NCBI RefSeq assembly: GCF_000166195.2
Contig: NZ_CM001403.1
Coordinates: 7,490,877 to 7,554,876 of the forward strand
Origin: Mucilaginibacter paludis DSM 18603
GTDB lineage: Bacteria > Bacteroidota > Bacteroidia > Sphingobacteriales > Sphingobacteriaceae
DNA length: 64,000 bases
Direction: 5' to 3'
Under the pieces are notes generated by a model that worked only from the letters and a program-made list of their open reading frames with translations, was not told the DNA's origin and did not search any database. Below, in pieces: positions 1 to 8,687 of this stretch. Within the stretch, counting starts at the first letter, position 1. Each line of letters begins with the position of its first letter. The position numbers and the translations under genes are program-made.

Positions 1-2
1 AA

Positions 3-2021
3 AATACTACCGATATACCTGCCGACAGCCTGACCAGGGTTTTTCCCAGCCCGGTGTCGTACCAGCAAACGGGAGGTGATTTTATACTCATGGGAGGCAT
101 AAAAATTCAATCGCCCTTGCGCTTTAAAACCGAGGAAAGCTACCTTCGGCAAACTCTGGCGGGCCTGCTGACTAAGGGTACTGCCGTCAATGGGCAGGGG
201 CAGTTTATAAAATTGCAGTATCAATCAATGCCTACCGGGGAGGCTTACCGGCTTACCGTAAATCATAACCAAATTAGTATAGCTGCCTCAACCGGCGCAG
301 GTATTTTTTATGGTATCCAATCCTTAAAAACATTAATACCTCCCGGGGCATACCGGCATAGGCAGCAAAACATCGCTATCAAAAATGTTGTTGTTTACGA
401 TAAGCCAAGGTTTGGTTATCGCGCGCTGATGCTGGATGTGGCCCGCAATTTTCAGTCGAAAAAGGAGATCCTGAAATTGTTGGATGTGATGTCGCTTTAT
501 AAGATGAACGTGCTTCATTTTCACCTGACGGACGATGAGGGCTGGCGGCTTGAAATACCTGCATTGCCCGAGTTAACTTCTGTTGGCAGCAAGCGCGGGC
601 ATACGCTTACTAATCAAGCCTGTTTACAACCGGCATTAGGCTCTGGGCCGAATATCAGCAACGCCTATGGCAGCGGCTATTATAGCAAAGCCGATTTTAT
701 TGAAATATTAAAATACGCTACCGAAAGGCATATTCGTATTGTTCCTGAAATTGAGAGCCCCGGCCACGCCAGGGCGGCCATTAAAGCGATGGACGCAAGA
801 TACACCCGTTTTAAAAAGCTTGGGCGCATAGATGAAGCCCGAAAATACTTATTGCATGATCTGGCTGATACCTCGCATTATATTTCGGTACAATACTGGA
901 ATGATAACGTGATGGATGTGGCTATGCCGTCAACCTATAACTTTATCAATACCATTACCGATGCGTTAACCCAGATGTACCGCGAAGCCAAGGCGCCGCT
1001 CCAAACTATTCATTTTGGTGGTGATGAAGTGCCGGCAGGGGCGTGGCAGGGCTCGCCTTCATTCCGGCAATTGATGGCGGCTGATACGGCTATCCACTCT
1101 ACGGATGATTTATGGCTCTACTATTATAACCGGGTAGATAGGATTTTAAAATCGCATCAGTTGTATCTAACAGCATGGGAGGAAACCGGGCTGATCAAAG
1201 CGATGCAAAATGGAAAAAAAGTTAACGTGCTCAATGCCGGTTTGCTAAATCGCAATGTCCATTTAGAAGTTTGGAATAACGTATTGGGATGGGGGGCAGA
1301 GGACCTGGCTTATAAACAGGCCAATGCTGGTTATAAGGTGATATTATCCTGTGTATCCAACCTGTATTTTGATATGGCATCCGAAAAATCTTTCCACGAG
1401 CCCGGTTACTACTGGGGTGGTTATGTTGATGTGGATAAGCTATTTAAATTTATACCCTACAACTATTTTAAAAACACCATTGATGACAAGATGGGGAACC
1501 CCTTAAATAAAAGCTACCTCAATACCAAAGAGCAAGTTACCGAAATCGGTAGAGCCAATATTATTGGTCTACAAGGCGCTTTATGGAGCGAAACGGTTAA
1601 AGGACCGCAAAAGTTGGAGTACATGTTGCTACCCAAACTGCTGGGACTTGCTGAAAGGGCTTGGGCGGCTGACCCGGATTGGGCAACCCGTGCAGATTGG
1701 GCAAAGGCTGGTGAATTATACCAGCAGGCCTGGTGTAAATTTGTAAATATATTGGGTAAACGTGAGTTGCCCCGGTTGGATTATTATGCCGGTGGATTTA
1801 ATTACCGTATCCCCGAGCCGGGTGCAGCGGTGGTAAATCAAACTATGGTGATCAATTCGCAATTCCCTGGCTTTAAAATTTATTATACTACGGATGGCAG
1901 TAGCCCAACAACGCACAGCCATCTTTACACAAAACCCATAACGCTAAGCTTACCTGTTAAGATGGCTTTATTTAATCAGTTAAACAGGCATGGCCGGGTG
2001 GTAGTGTTGAATAATCAATAG
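3..2021 (+). CDS. GH20 beta-N-acetylhexosaminidase, 5' end outside window
   Basis: Exo-acting glycoside hydrolase family 20 enzyme that removes terminal N-acetylglucosamine or galactosamine from chitin fragments and glycoconjugates. The reading frame is open to the left edge, and the residues before the GTG at 54 already read like the family's N-terminal domain (PSPVSYQQTGGDF). That GTG is therefore an internal codon, and the true start and any signal peptide lie upstream. The family signature HFGGDEVPAG, with the catalytic Asp-Glu pair, is encoded at about 1011-1040. LHFHLTDDEGWRLEIPALPE at about 510-570 is another GH20 core motif. The C-terminus (about 1850-1960) has a chitobiase-type segment, YYTTDGSSPT. 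No partner gene is visible. Family assignment is certain; the substrate is not. Confidence 0.95.
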   Translation, partial: NTTDIPADSLTRVFPSPVSYQQTGGDFILMGGIKIQSPLRFKTEESYLRQTLAGLLTKGTAVNGQGQFIKLQYQSMPTGEAYRLTVNHNQISIAASTGAGIFYGIQSLKTLIPPGAYRHRQQNIAIKNVVVYDKPRFGYRALMLDVARNFQSKKEILKLLDVMSLYKMNVLHFHLTDDEGWRLEIPALPELTSVGSKRGHTLTNQACLQPALGSGPNISNAYGSGYYSKADFIEILKYATERHIRIVPEIESPGHARAAIKAMDARYTRFKKLGRIDEARKYLLHDLADTSHYISVQYWNDNVMDVAMPSTYNFINTITDALTQMYREAKAPLQTIHFGGDEVPAGAWQGSPSFRQLMAADTAIHSTDDLWLYYYNRVDRILKSHQLYLTAWEETGLIKAMQNGKKVNVLNAGLLNRNVHLEVWNNVLGWGAEDLAYKQANAGYKVILSCVSNLYFDMASEKSFHEPGYYWGGYVDVDKLFKFIPYNYFKNTIDDKMGNPLNKSYLNTKEQVTEIGRANIIGLQGALWSETVKGPQKLEYMLLPKLLGLAERAWAADPDWATRADWAKAGELYQQAWCKFVNILGKRELPRLDYYAGGFNYRIPEPGAAVVNQTMVINSQFPGFKIYYTTDGSSPTTHSHLYTKPITLSLPVKMALFNQLNRHGRVVVLNNQ

Positions 2022-2053
2022 TGTTATTCAATATTGCCGAAACCAGGATGCGT

Positions 2054-2061
2054 TATATTTG
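2054..2061 (+). promoter_or_regulatory. Bacteroidota -7 box upstream of the Fpg-like gene
   Basis: TATATTTG matches the Bacteroidota -7 consensus TAnnTTTG exactly. A TTG lies 17 bases upstream (2034-2036), a suitable -33 element. The predicted transcript starts about 35 bases before the ATG at 2101. Confidence 0.55.
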
Positions 2062-2100
2062 TTCGTCAATTAAAGCGTATCAACTCTAATCATCATCCTT

Positions 2101-2874
2101 ATGCCCGAATTACCCGACCTGCAAGTATTTAGCCGCAATTTAACCAAAGCACTCAAAGGAAAGACCCTGGCTAAAGTACATGTGCTTAATCATAAAAAAT
2201 TGAATGTTCCGGTTAAAGAACTTCAGGAAGCCATTGAAGGGCAAATACTAACCGAGGTTAAACGGGTTGGCAAGGAGCTGCACCTGGAGTTTAAAAACGG
2301 ACATGTGTTAGGGCTGCATTTGATGCTGCACGGGCAATTATCACTTTTTAATAAGCATAGCGAGCAGAAATACACAATTATTGAATTGCTTTTTGACGAT
2401 GATACCGGCCTCACGCTGAGTGATTTTCAGGCGGCGGCCACGCCTACGCTTGATCCCCAGGATCCGGGAGTGCCCGATGCGCTGGATTTTGATCTGGATT
2501 ATTTAAAAGAGAAACTGGCAGCAACCCGTACCGCTATCAAAACAGTATTGCTCGATCAGCATGTGCTGCGCGGTATTGGCAATGCTTATGCCGACGAAAT
2601 TTTATGGGATGCCAAATTGTCGCCATTCTCGGCTTCAAACAAAATACCGGATGCTCAAATTAAGGTGCTGGCCAAATCCATTAAGCATGTATTGGAAGAT
2701 GCCGAAAAGCAAATTATAAAAACCCACCCCGACATTATCAGTGGCGAGGTGAGGGATTTTATGCAAGTGCACAGTTCAAAAAAGAAGCAAACCTCGACCG
2801 GCGAAACTATTCATCAAAAGCCGGTTGGGTCGCGTAAAACTTATTATACAGACGAGCAACAGTTATTCAGCTAA
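2101..2874 (+). CDS. Fpg/Nei-family DNA glycosylase without zinc-finger cysteines
   Basis: Base-excision repair glycosylase/AP lyase of the MutM/Nei superfamily. The N-terminus MPELPDLQ supplies the catalytic Pro2 (exposed after Met removal) and Glu3. RVGKELHLEF at about 55-64 holds the lysine equivalent to Fpg Lys57. LLDQHVLRGIGNAYADEIL (about 149-167) is the helix-two-turn-helix DNA-binding motif. The C-terminal segment keeps the outline of the Fpg finger (TGETIHQ...GSRKTYYTDEQQ), but none of the four zinc cysteines is present, so this is a zincless-finger type as known in NEIL1 and plant Fpg. At 257 residues it is near full length. It has its own promoter and is convergent with the lipoprotein gene that ends at 2880. 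The preferred lesion cannot be told from sequence. Confidence 0.9.
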   Translation: MPELPDLQVFSRNLTKALKGKTLAKVHVLNHKKLNVPVKELQEAIEGQILTEVKRVGKELHLEFKNGHVLGLHLMLHGQLSLFNKHSEQKYTIIELLFDDDTGLTLSDFQAAATPTLDPQDPGVPDALDFDLDYLKEKLAATRTAIKTVLLDQHVLRGIGNAYADEILWDAKLSPFSASNKIPDAQIKVLAKSIKHVLEDAEKQIIKTHPDIISGEVRDFMQVHSSKKKQTSTGETIHQKPVGSRKTYYTDEQQLFS

Positions 2875-2879
2875 TTGTA

Positions 2880-3689
2880 TCAGTATTGTGTTAAAGTAAG
2901 CGTAATGGTATCGGCCTGCATGGCGGTAAAAATGCCAAACCCATTGGTAACATTGGTTGGCGGGTTAGTGAGTTTTTGCGATGATGAATTGGCATTGCTG
3001 GTTAAAATGTCGATATACTCCTTATTTACACTGTAAAGTATTATCCGGTAAATGCCGAGGTAATTAAAAGAATCAAAATGTACATCATAGTAGGCAGCCT
3101 GTTTAGCGTTAAATGTAAAGTTTACCTGGCTGTTTCGGTTGGGGTGGATATTAAACGGGCTGGCATCATCGTTTTTAAATACCAGTACATGATACAATGA
3201 ATCGGGATTGCTCCATTTTAAAGTAAGAGCCACGCCGCTGCTTACTCCCGGGGTGATGTTTGTAGCGAGGGGTAAGTTAATCAATGTTGTTGACGCGGTG
3301 TAGTTTTCCGGTTTGGCAGGCATGAGTGTCTGGGCAGTTACCGATGTGTTTTGGTAGTTAAACTGCAAGGTGTATGTTTTTCCGGTTGTTAAAAAGCTAA
3401 GGTCGCTATAGGTATAAGTGCCCGTAGCTGTTTCGGTTAGCTGGATAGTCTTGCTGCCATCGGATATGTTTAACTTTAAGCCGGTAATCGGGCTGCCATA
3501 GTTGGCGGTATCGGCTAAGCCTTTTTGCTGATATATCTTAACACTGATGGGCTGACCAGGAATAAGGTAACCCACAACAACAGGCTGATCTTCAATCGCA
3601 GTGCCGGTCGACTCCTTTTTGCAAGATGAAATAACACAGGCCGCGACGATGAAAAGTAAGAAAGATATTTTTTTGATTGTTATTTCCAT
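2880..3689 (-). CDS. DUF4249 lipoprotein, TonB receptor partner
   Basis: A 269-residue surface or periplasmic lipoprotein of the DUF4249 family. Its signal peptide ends in lipobox VISSC (Cys about residue 23), followed by KKES. The body has the beta-rich DUF4249 pattern, including VVVGYLIPGQPISVKIYQQK near residue 40. It starts inside the preceding TonB receptor gene with a 10-base overlap (3680-3689), so the two are translated from one mRNA. DUF4249 proteins are typically encoded just after carboxypeptidase-regulatory-like TonB receptors, and a SusD-like accessory role in substrate capture is inferred from that pairing. The substrate is unknown. Confidence 0.85.
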   Translation of the reverse strand: MEITIKKISFLLFIVAACVISSCKKESTGTAIEDQPVVVGYLIPGQPISVKIYQQKGLADTANYGSPITGLKLNISDGSKTIQLTETATGTYTYSDLSFLTTGKTYTLQFNYQNTSVTAQTLMPAKPENYTASTTLINLPLATNITPGVSSGVALTLKWSNPDSLYHVLVFKNDDASPFNIHPNRNSQVNFTFNAKQAAYYDVHFDSFNYLGIYRIILYSVNKEYIDILTSNANSSSQKLTNPPTNVTNGFGIFTAMQADTITLTLTQY

Positions 3690-6481
3690 TTTAAACTTAA
3701 TGTGATGTTGGGTGTAAAACCTAAGTATTTAACGGTGGTAGTTATCACCTGGTTGTTTTGGATGTAATATTCATTATACCAGGTATTTACGTGATTGTAT
3801 ACGTTGAAGAACGAAAAGCCGATGCTGCCAACCTTTTTACCGTCGATCCTTAAAAAATCGTAAGTGGCCGACATATCCAGACGGTGATAGTCTGGCAGGC
3901 GCTCTCCATTTTTCTGACTAATAGTTAGGTAGGTGGTTTTGTTTCCATCCAGCGTGTTAACCGTGTAACTGCCCAGGGGGGCGGTAAAAGGGTGCCCGGT
4001 GCTGAAAATAAATACAGCCGAAAAGCTCCAGCGCTGTAGGTGGTACATATTGATGGATTTAAATTCGTGCGTAATATCCTGGTTTGATGAGAAATAGCCC
4101 TCTCCATAAGCCGGAAATTTGCTCTTGGCCTGTGCCAGGGTATAACTTATCCAACCGGTATATGAGCCTGCCTTTTTCTGTACTAAAAATTCAATACCCT
4201 TTGCATATCCAGATCCAGTATAAAAATCCTGGGTTAAGGTTGAGGTGGAGCCCGAGCTAAACAAGCCGCCACCGCCGCCGCTGTTATCCTGCCTGATGGA
4301 GTACTCAGTCAGGTTATGCAGACTTTTATAATAGCCCTCTACGTCAAAGAGCAACTCATCGGTTTCGTAATTAAAACCGGCGATATAGTGTTCTGCCGAG
4401 CTAACCGGAATGTTGGAATTATTGGATAAAACCCAAAAGTTACGGTCGCCACCAACAATATCTTCCCTGGTTACCTGGTTGGTAAATTGATAGAAACGGC
4501 CTGTGGCAGCCTTTAAATTAAATCTGTCGGTTAAGTGGTAAGTTATATTAAACCTTGGCTCTGTATATACCTTGCCAGTGGGACTAAAGTAGGTGGCGCG
4601 TACGCCTGGTTGCAAATGAAGCCTGCTGCTTGGGTCAATCTCCAGTTCGGTATAAGCACCTCCAATTTGGCCGCGGCTATCCTGATTAATCAGTCGGCTG
4701 GTGTCGTTTTGTGTGTATTGATACTGGATATGCAATGATGAACCATAAGCGCCATAAAGCAATTTAACTTTTGATGTAGCCTGCATCTCCCAGTCGGTTT
4801 TGAAGCTAAAATCACGGAGTTGGTTATGCTCAACCATGCCATTGTTGATTGATTTGGTGATGCCGCTGTCTACAACGCTGCCGGTGGTGCCCCGGTTACG
4901 GTCGCTAAAAAAGCCCGAGTAACTCAAAACCGTATTGGCAAAAAGTTTTTTTCCAACCGTGCTTGTCCATTTTAAGCTGGCACCGGTATTGCCCGACTGC
5001 GAGTTATCATTGATAGTTATATCGGTACTGCTGCTGGTGCTGGTAAACGAGGGCAAATTCATTTGGCGGCTATTATCTGTATGGTCGGTACCATTATAAA
5101 AGCTCAGCGAGAAGGTATTGGATTTAGAAGGGGCGTAAACATATTTGAAATCAAAATCGTAAAAATAAGATGAAGGAGTGATTTGCAGTCTGTTTCCACC
5201 CGGACCGCCGCCACCACCAAAGCCCCGTCCGCCGCCAGGAGCCCCCCCGCCGGTATTGGCGGTAGCCGTGTTAAATTGACCAAAAATTTTATTATATAAA
5301 GGGCCCTGGTACGATCTGCGGAATGCAACTAATGCGGATGATTTATCGCCCACGGGTGTTTCAGCATAAATATTGGTACTCAATAAACTCAGATCGCCAC
5401 CGATATTGCTTTCATTGCGGTTACCATCCTTACCCTGTATTTCGGTTACGCTCGAAAGCCGGCCGCCATATTTAGAAGAAAAGCCGCCCTTGTACAACTG
5501 CACATCCCGCACGGCGTTGCTGTTAAAGGCACTAAAGAAACCGTACAAGTGATCTACCTGGTAAACCGTGAATCCGTCAAAGGTAACCAGGTTTTGGTCA
5601 GGCGTGCCGCCTCTTACATAAGCGCCCGACGATGATTCGTTGGTAGCTGCCACACCAGGCATCAGTTGGAAAGCACGCATTACATCGCGCTCGCCAATAT
5701 TGGGCAATTTGTCCAGAGCCGCCGGCGTGAGTTGCAAAACACTCACCTTTTTGCTGTCGGTATTGAGTACCCCCATCTTTTTACCTTCAATATCCACTTC
5801 GTTAAGTGCATTCATGGTAGGGAAAAGGGATAGCGATAAGGTGCTGTCAACCATTTTGCTGGTTAACCGGAAACTGTCTGTTTGGTAGCCAACAAAAGAT
5901 ACATCGATAGCTACCGTGTCTGACGGCACATTCAGCAGTGTGAAGTTACCATTGATGTTGGTTAGGGTGCTTATTGATGTATGCCTGATTTTTACACTGG
6001 CGCCGGGCAGGGATTCGCCGGTATTATGGTCTGTAATTCTGCCGGTGACAGAAAATTTAAAGTGTTGAGGCGGTGCCTTCGGCTCTTCCAATGGCACGGG
6101 CTTAAATAAAGAAAGATCCTTCCTCATCTTGTTTAGCTGGCGCAGGTGGGGCAAGTCATCGGGTTGTTGCAAAATGTAAATGGTGCCGTCTTTTTCCATC
6201 CAGTATTGCAGGTTGTTAGCCCTGCACACGTATTCGAGCACTTCTTGTAACGTTTCGTTAAAAAAATGATTGGCCACGTCCATTTTGTGTAAAGGTTCTC
6301 TTTCAAAATAAATGGGCAGTTTGTATTTAACCGCAAGCGTATCAAACATCTCATCAAGCGGGCACGTGAAAAAATGATCGATAACGGTTTTTTTTAAAAT
6401 CTGTTTAGAGCGTTGCGCATAAGCGGACGAGCACGAAACAAAAACGAATAACAGCAGGAAACGTATATTTTTTTTCATCAA
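3680..6481 (-). CDS. TonB-dependent receptor with STN and carboxypeptidase-like domains
   Basis: Outer-membrane TonB-dependent transporter of 933 residues. In order: a signal peptide ending near AYAQ (residue 22), an STN (secretin/TonB N-terminal) domain at about 35-105, a carboxypeptidase-regulatory-like beta-sandwich at about 143-230, a plug at about 240-350 with MRAFQLMPGVAATNESSSGA, and a beta-barrel ending in an aromatic/basic C-terminus. Two extracellular loops are strikingly glycine-rich (about 5205-5255 and 4255-4295). No sigma/anti-sigma pair accompanies the STN domain. Instead a LytTR regulator lies just upstream on the same strand. Its own promoter (6561-6568) and a hairpin next to the ATG suggest separate control. 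The cargo is unknown. Confidence 0.93.
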   Translation of the reverse strand: MMKKNIRFLLLFVFVSCSSAYAQRSKQILKKTVIDHFFTCPLDEMFDTLAVKYKLPIYFEREPLHKMDVANHFFNETLQEVLEYVCRANNLQYWMEKDGTIYILQQPDDLPHLRQLNKMRKDLSLFKPVPLEEPKAPPQHFKFSVTGRITDHNTGESLPGASVKIRHTSISTLTNINGNFTLLNVPSDTVAIDVSFVGYQTDSFRLTSKMVDSTLSLSLFPTMNALNEVDIEGKKMGVLNTDSKKVSVLQLTPAALDKLPNIGERDVMRAFQLMPGVAATNESSSGAYVRGGTPDQNLVTFDGFTVYQVDHLYGFFSAFNSNAVRDVQLYKGGFSSKYGGRLSSVTEIQGKDGNRNESNIGGDLSLLSTNIYAETPVGDKSSALVAFRRSYQGPLYNKIFGQFNTATANTGGGAPGGGRGFGGGGGPGGNRLQITPSSYFYDFDFKYVYAPSKSNTFSLSFYNGTDHTDNSRQMNLPSFTSTSSSTDITINDNSQSGNTGASLKWTSTVGKKLFANTVLSYSGFFSDRNRGTTGSVVDSGITKSINNGMVEHNQLRDFSFKTDWEMQATSKVKLLYGAYGSSLHIQYQYTQNDTSRLINQDSRGQIGGAYTELEIDPSSRLHLQPGVRATYFSPTGKVYTEPRFNITYHLTDRFNLKAATGRFYQFTNQVTREDIVGGDRNFWVLSNNSNIPVSSAEHYIAGFNYETDELLFDVEGYYKSLHNLTEYSIRQDNSGGGGGLFSSGSTSTLTQDFYTGSGYAKGIEFLVQKKAGSYTGWISYTLAQAKSKFPAYGEGYFSSNQDITHEFKSINMYHLQRWSFSAVFIFSTGHPFTAPLGSYTVNTLDGNKTTYLTISQKNGERLPDYHRLDMSATYDFLRIDGKKVGSIGFSFFNVYNHVNTWYNEYYIQNNQVITTTVKYLGFTPNITLSLKWK

Positions 6482-6482
6482 T

Positions 6483-6505
6483 CAACTTTGGGTAAACCAA
6501 AGTTG
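6483..6505 (-). promoter_or_regulatory. Leader hairpin abutting the TonB receptor start codon
   Basis: Perfect inverted repeat with arms CAACTTTGG (6483-6491) and CCAAAGTTG (6497-6505) and a 5-base loop. It sits one base before the ATG (6479-6481), inside the predicted leader. A second short repeat (GCAC/GTGC) follows at about 6506-6517. It could hide the start codon in mRNA or serve as a DNA operator. Confidence 0.5.
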
Positions 6506-6560
6506 CACTATGGTGCTTAACTTAAAAAATAAATGAGATGAACTGCGTTAACTCGTAGAC

Positions 6561-6568
6561 CAAAGGTA
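6561..6568 (-). promoter_or_regulatory. Promoter of the TonB receptor/DUF4249 operon
   Basis: On the minus strand TACCTTTG matches TAnnTTTG exactly, with a TTG 17 bases upstream, the best -33/-7 pair in the window. It lies just past the stop of the LytTR gene and predicts a leader of about 75 bases that contains the hairpin at 6483-6505. Confidence 0.6.
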
Positions 6569-6584
6569 CTGTTGTGCCGAAATG

Positions 6585-7298
6585 TCAATGCAGCTTTCCA
6601 GTCATCAGGGTAATTACATCTTTAAAATTATCGCTGAACGGGATTTCAGAATCCGCAACCTTAATCCGTCCCTTACGGATGGAATGTACATGCTCCAGGT
6701 TAACCATGTATGATTTATGTATCCTGAAAAAGTCATTAACGGGCAATTGTTCCTCGAGCGCCTTGATGGTGATGCGCGAAATAACGGGCTTGGCCGACCC
6801 TGCCAAATGGACCTTAACGTAATCTTTCAATCCTTCTATATAAGTTATTTCCTGATTACTGATCTTAATCAGGTTATAATCGGAATGAAGGAAGAGATAT
6901 TTTTTTGACCGTTCGGGTGCGGTTTCTGTTCGCATTTTAAGTAACTCAAATAAACCCGAGGCTTTGTTGCAGGCTTTTAAAAAACGATCGAATGCTACCG
7001 GTTTAAGCAGGTAGTCAACAACATCCAGGTCAAATCCGTCAACTGCAAATTCCTGGTATGCCGTAACAAATATGATCAACGGTTTTTTTGTAAGGCTCCT
7101 TACAAATTGCAATCCATTGATACCTGGCATCTGGATATCACAAAATATCAAGTCGACCGTTTGATCGTGCAAAACCTGCATGGCTTGCGTAACGGTGCGG
7201 CAGCGGCCAACCAGCCGCATATTACCAACTTTATTGATGTTATCTTCCAGTAATTCGAGCGCTAAAGGCTCGTCGTCAATAATCAGGCAGCGCATCAT
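6585..7298 (-). CDS. LytTR-family response regulator
   Basis: Two-component regulator of 237 residues. The N-terminal receiver domain (about 1-120) has the acidic pocket DDE at 8-10, phospho-acceptor Asp54 in FCDIQMPG, Thr in FVTAYQ and Lys in YLLKPV. The C-terminal LytTR DNA-binding domain (about 138-235) includes NDFFRIHKSYMVNLEHV. Its natural partner is the LytS-like kinase transcribed divergently from 7506. The shared 200-base intergenic region and the receptor operon downstream are plausible targets, but this is inferred from position only. Confidence 0.93.
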   Translation of the reverse strand: MMRCLIIDDEPLALELLEDNINKVGNMRLVGRCRTVTQAMQVLHDQTVDLIFCDIQMPGINGLQFVRSLTKKPLIIFVTAYQEFAVDGFDLDVVDYLLKPVAFDRFLKACNKASGLFELLKMRTETAPERSKKYLFLHSDYNLIKISNQEITYIEGLKDYVKVHLAGSAKPVISRITIKALEEQLPVNDFFRIHKSYMVNLEHVHSIRKGRIKVADSEIPFSDNFKDVITLMTGKLH

Positions 7299-7505
7299 AG
7301 TTTAACGGTGATATTGTTGTAGTGTTGAGGCATGATACTTTAACCCTAAACAAGTTGGTTTATTACATTGCGATTGTTAAAATTAAGTTAAAAAGCCCGT
7401 TATAAAGTCGTATTTGTAGCGATGGTCGCTTTATTAGAGGCTTTCATCTCAAGCGCTGTAAACTCGGGTAATTTGTACGTTACTTTGTATTTTACAACGA
7501 TAAAA

Positions 7506-8552
7506 ATGATTATAAAGCCCTGGTTATATAAAACTATTCCTGCTATAATATGGCTGCTGCTTTTGGTATTGCCTTTTTTATCCAGTCCTTCCAATATCCC
7601 TCATGATGTGCACCAGATTTTTCTGATCAACATTTTTATCTCAAATATCTTATTGCTGTGTATCTTTTATATACACACCTATTGGGCGTATCCGCTATTC
7701 AAAAACAAGGGATTGGTTCGGTACTTTCTGGTATTGGTTGCGCTGTTGGCTGTTTACTGGCTGTACTGGGCATTTTTTTCACCCGCTCCGCCGCCTCACG
7801 AGGCCTTCCGCGGCCATCATTTTGATAAAGGCGGTAACAGAGGCCCAGGTGGCGGGCCGCATAGCTTTATGGCCGTGCTGTCTCCGCTCATCGCTATACT
7901 TTGCAGTTTTTGTTATAGGGTAATTATCGACAACGCATCGCGCGAGGAAATGATCAGGGAACGCGAAACCATCCATCTACGTACGGAGCTTAATTTTTTG
8001 AGATCGCAGATCAGCCCACATTTTATGTTCAATGTGTTGAATAACCTGGTAGCGCTGGCCCGTAAAAAATCCGATGCCCTGGAACCTGCCATTATGAACC
8101 TCTCGCAGTTAATGCGCTATATGTTATACGAAAGTGATGATAACCTGGTGCCACTTACCCGCGAGATTGAATACCTTAAAAACTATATCGAATTACAGCG
8201 GCTCCGCTTTAGCGATTCGGTTAAGGTGACCATGAATATTAATGGTGATCCGGGTTTAATCACTATTGAGCCGATGCTGCTGATCCCCTTTGTAGAAAAC
8301 GCGTTTAAGCATGGTACCGGGCTCCTGGAAGAACCCGTTATTTTGATTTCTTTAGACATAAGCGATACTGCGATACAATTTAGGGCCCTTAATTCGGTAA
8401 ACCTATTGGATGGATCGAAAGATAAAGGATCGGGCATTGGCCTGGCTAACGTTCAACGCAGGTTAGCTATTTTATATCCTGAAAAACACGAGTTGAGGAT
8501 ATTTAAAAGAGATAGTTCTTTTATTATCGAATTGACGATACAGCTATCCTGA
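7506..8552 (+). CDS. LytS-like sensor histidine kinase
   Basis: Membrane sensor kinase of the His_kinase (PF06580) type that pairs with LytTR regulators. Four hydrophobic segments fill the N-terminal 150 residues (for example IIWLLLLVLPFL). The phospho-acceptor motif is ISPHFMFNVLNNLVALA, and the ATPase part shows VPFVENAFKHG (N box) and GSGIGLANVQRRL (G box). A longer in-frame start exists at 7422, but the extra 28 residues look unlike protein and the membrane segment begins right after the ATG at 7506, so the shorter start is preferred. Divergent from the LytTR gene at 6585-7298. Confidence 0.9.
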   Translation: MIIKPWLYKTIPAIIWLLLLVLPFLSSPSNIPHDVHQIFLINIFISNILLLCIFYIHTYWAYPLFKNKGLVRYFLVLVALLAVYWLYWAFFSPAPPPHEAFRGHHFDKGGNRGPGGGPHSFMAVLSPLIAILCSFCYRVIIDNASREEMIRERETIHLRTELNFLRSQISPHFMFNVLNNLVALARKKSDALEPAIMNLSQLMRYMLYESDDNLVPLTREIEYLKNYIELQRLRFSDSVKVTMNINGDPGLITIEPMLLIPFVENAFKHGTGLLEEPVILISLDISDTAIQFRALNSVNLLDGSKDKGSGIGLANVQRRLAILYPEKHELRIFKRDSSFIIELTIQLS

Positions 8553-8687
8553 TTATACGCAGTTTTTTTATGACTTTTTTATTTGATAGAGTGGGCAGGG
8601 GCTTTTATGTTCAATAAAAACCACAGAGAAAACAGATTTAAGTCATAAATCGCTTACTTTTACTGCACCGCTTATCGTCAAAAAAAA

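Noticed and set aside
54..2021. GTG at 54 as the start of the hexosaminidase gene
   Set aside because: The frame is open to base 3 and already encodes family-like residues, so the gene begins outside the window.
7422..7505. N-terminal extension of the LytS-like kinase
   Set aside because: The extra residues are not typical of the family, and the membrane segment starts right after the ATG at 7506.
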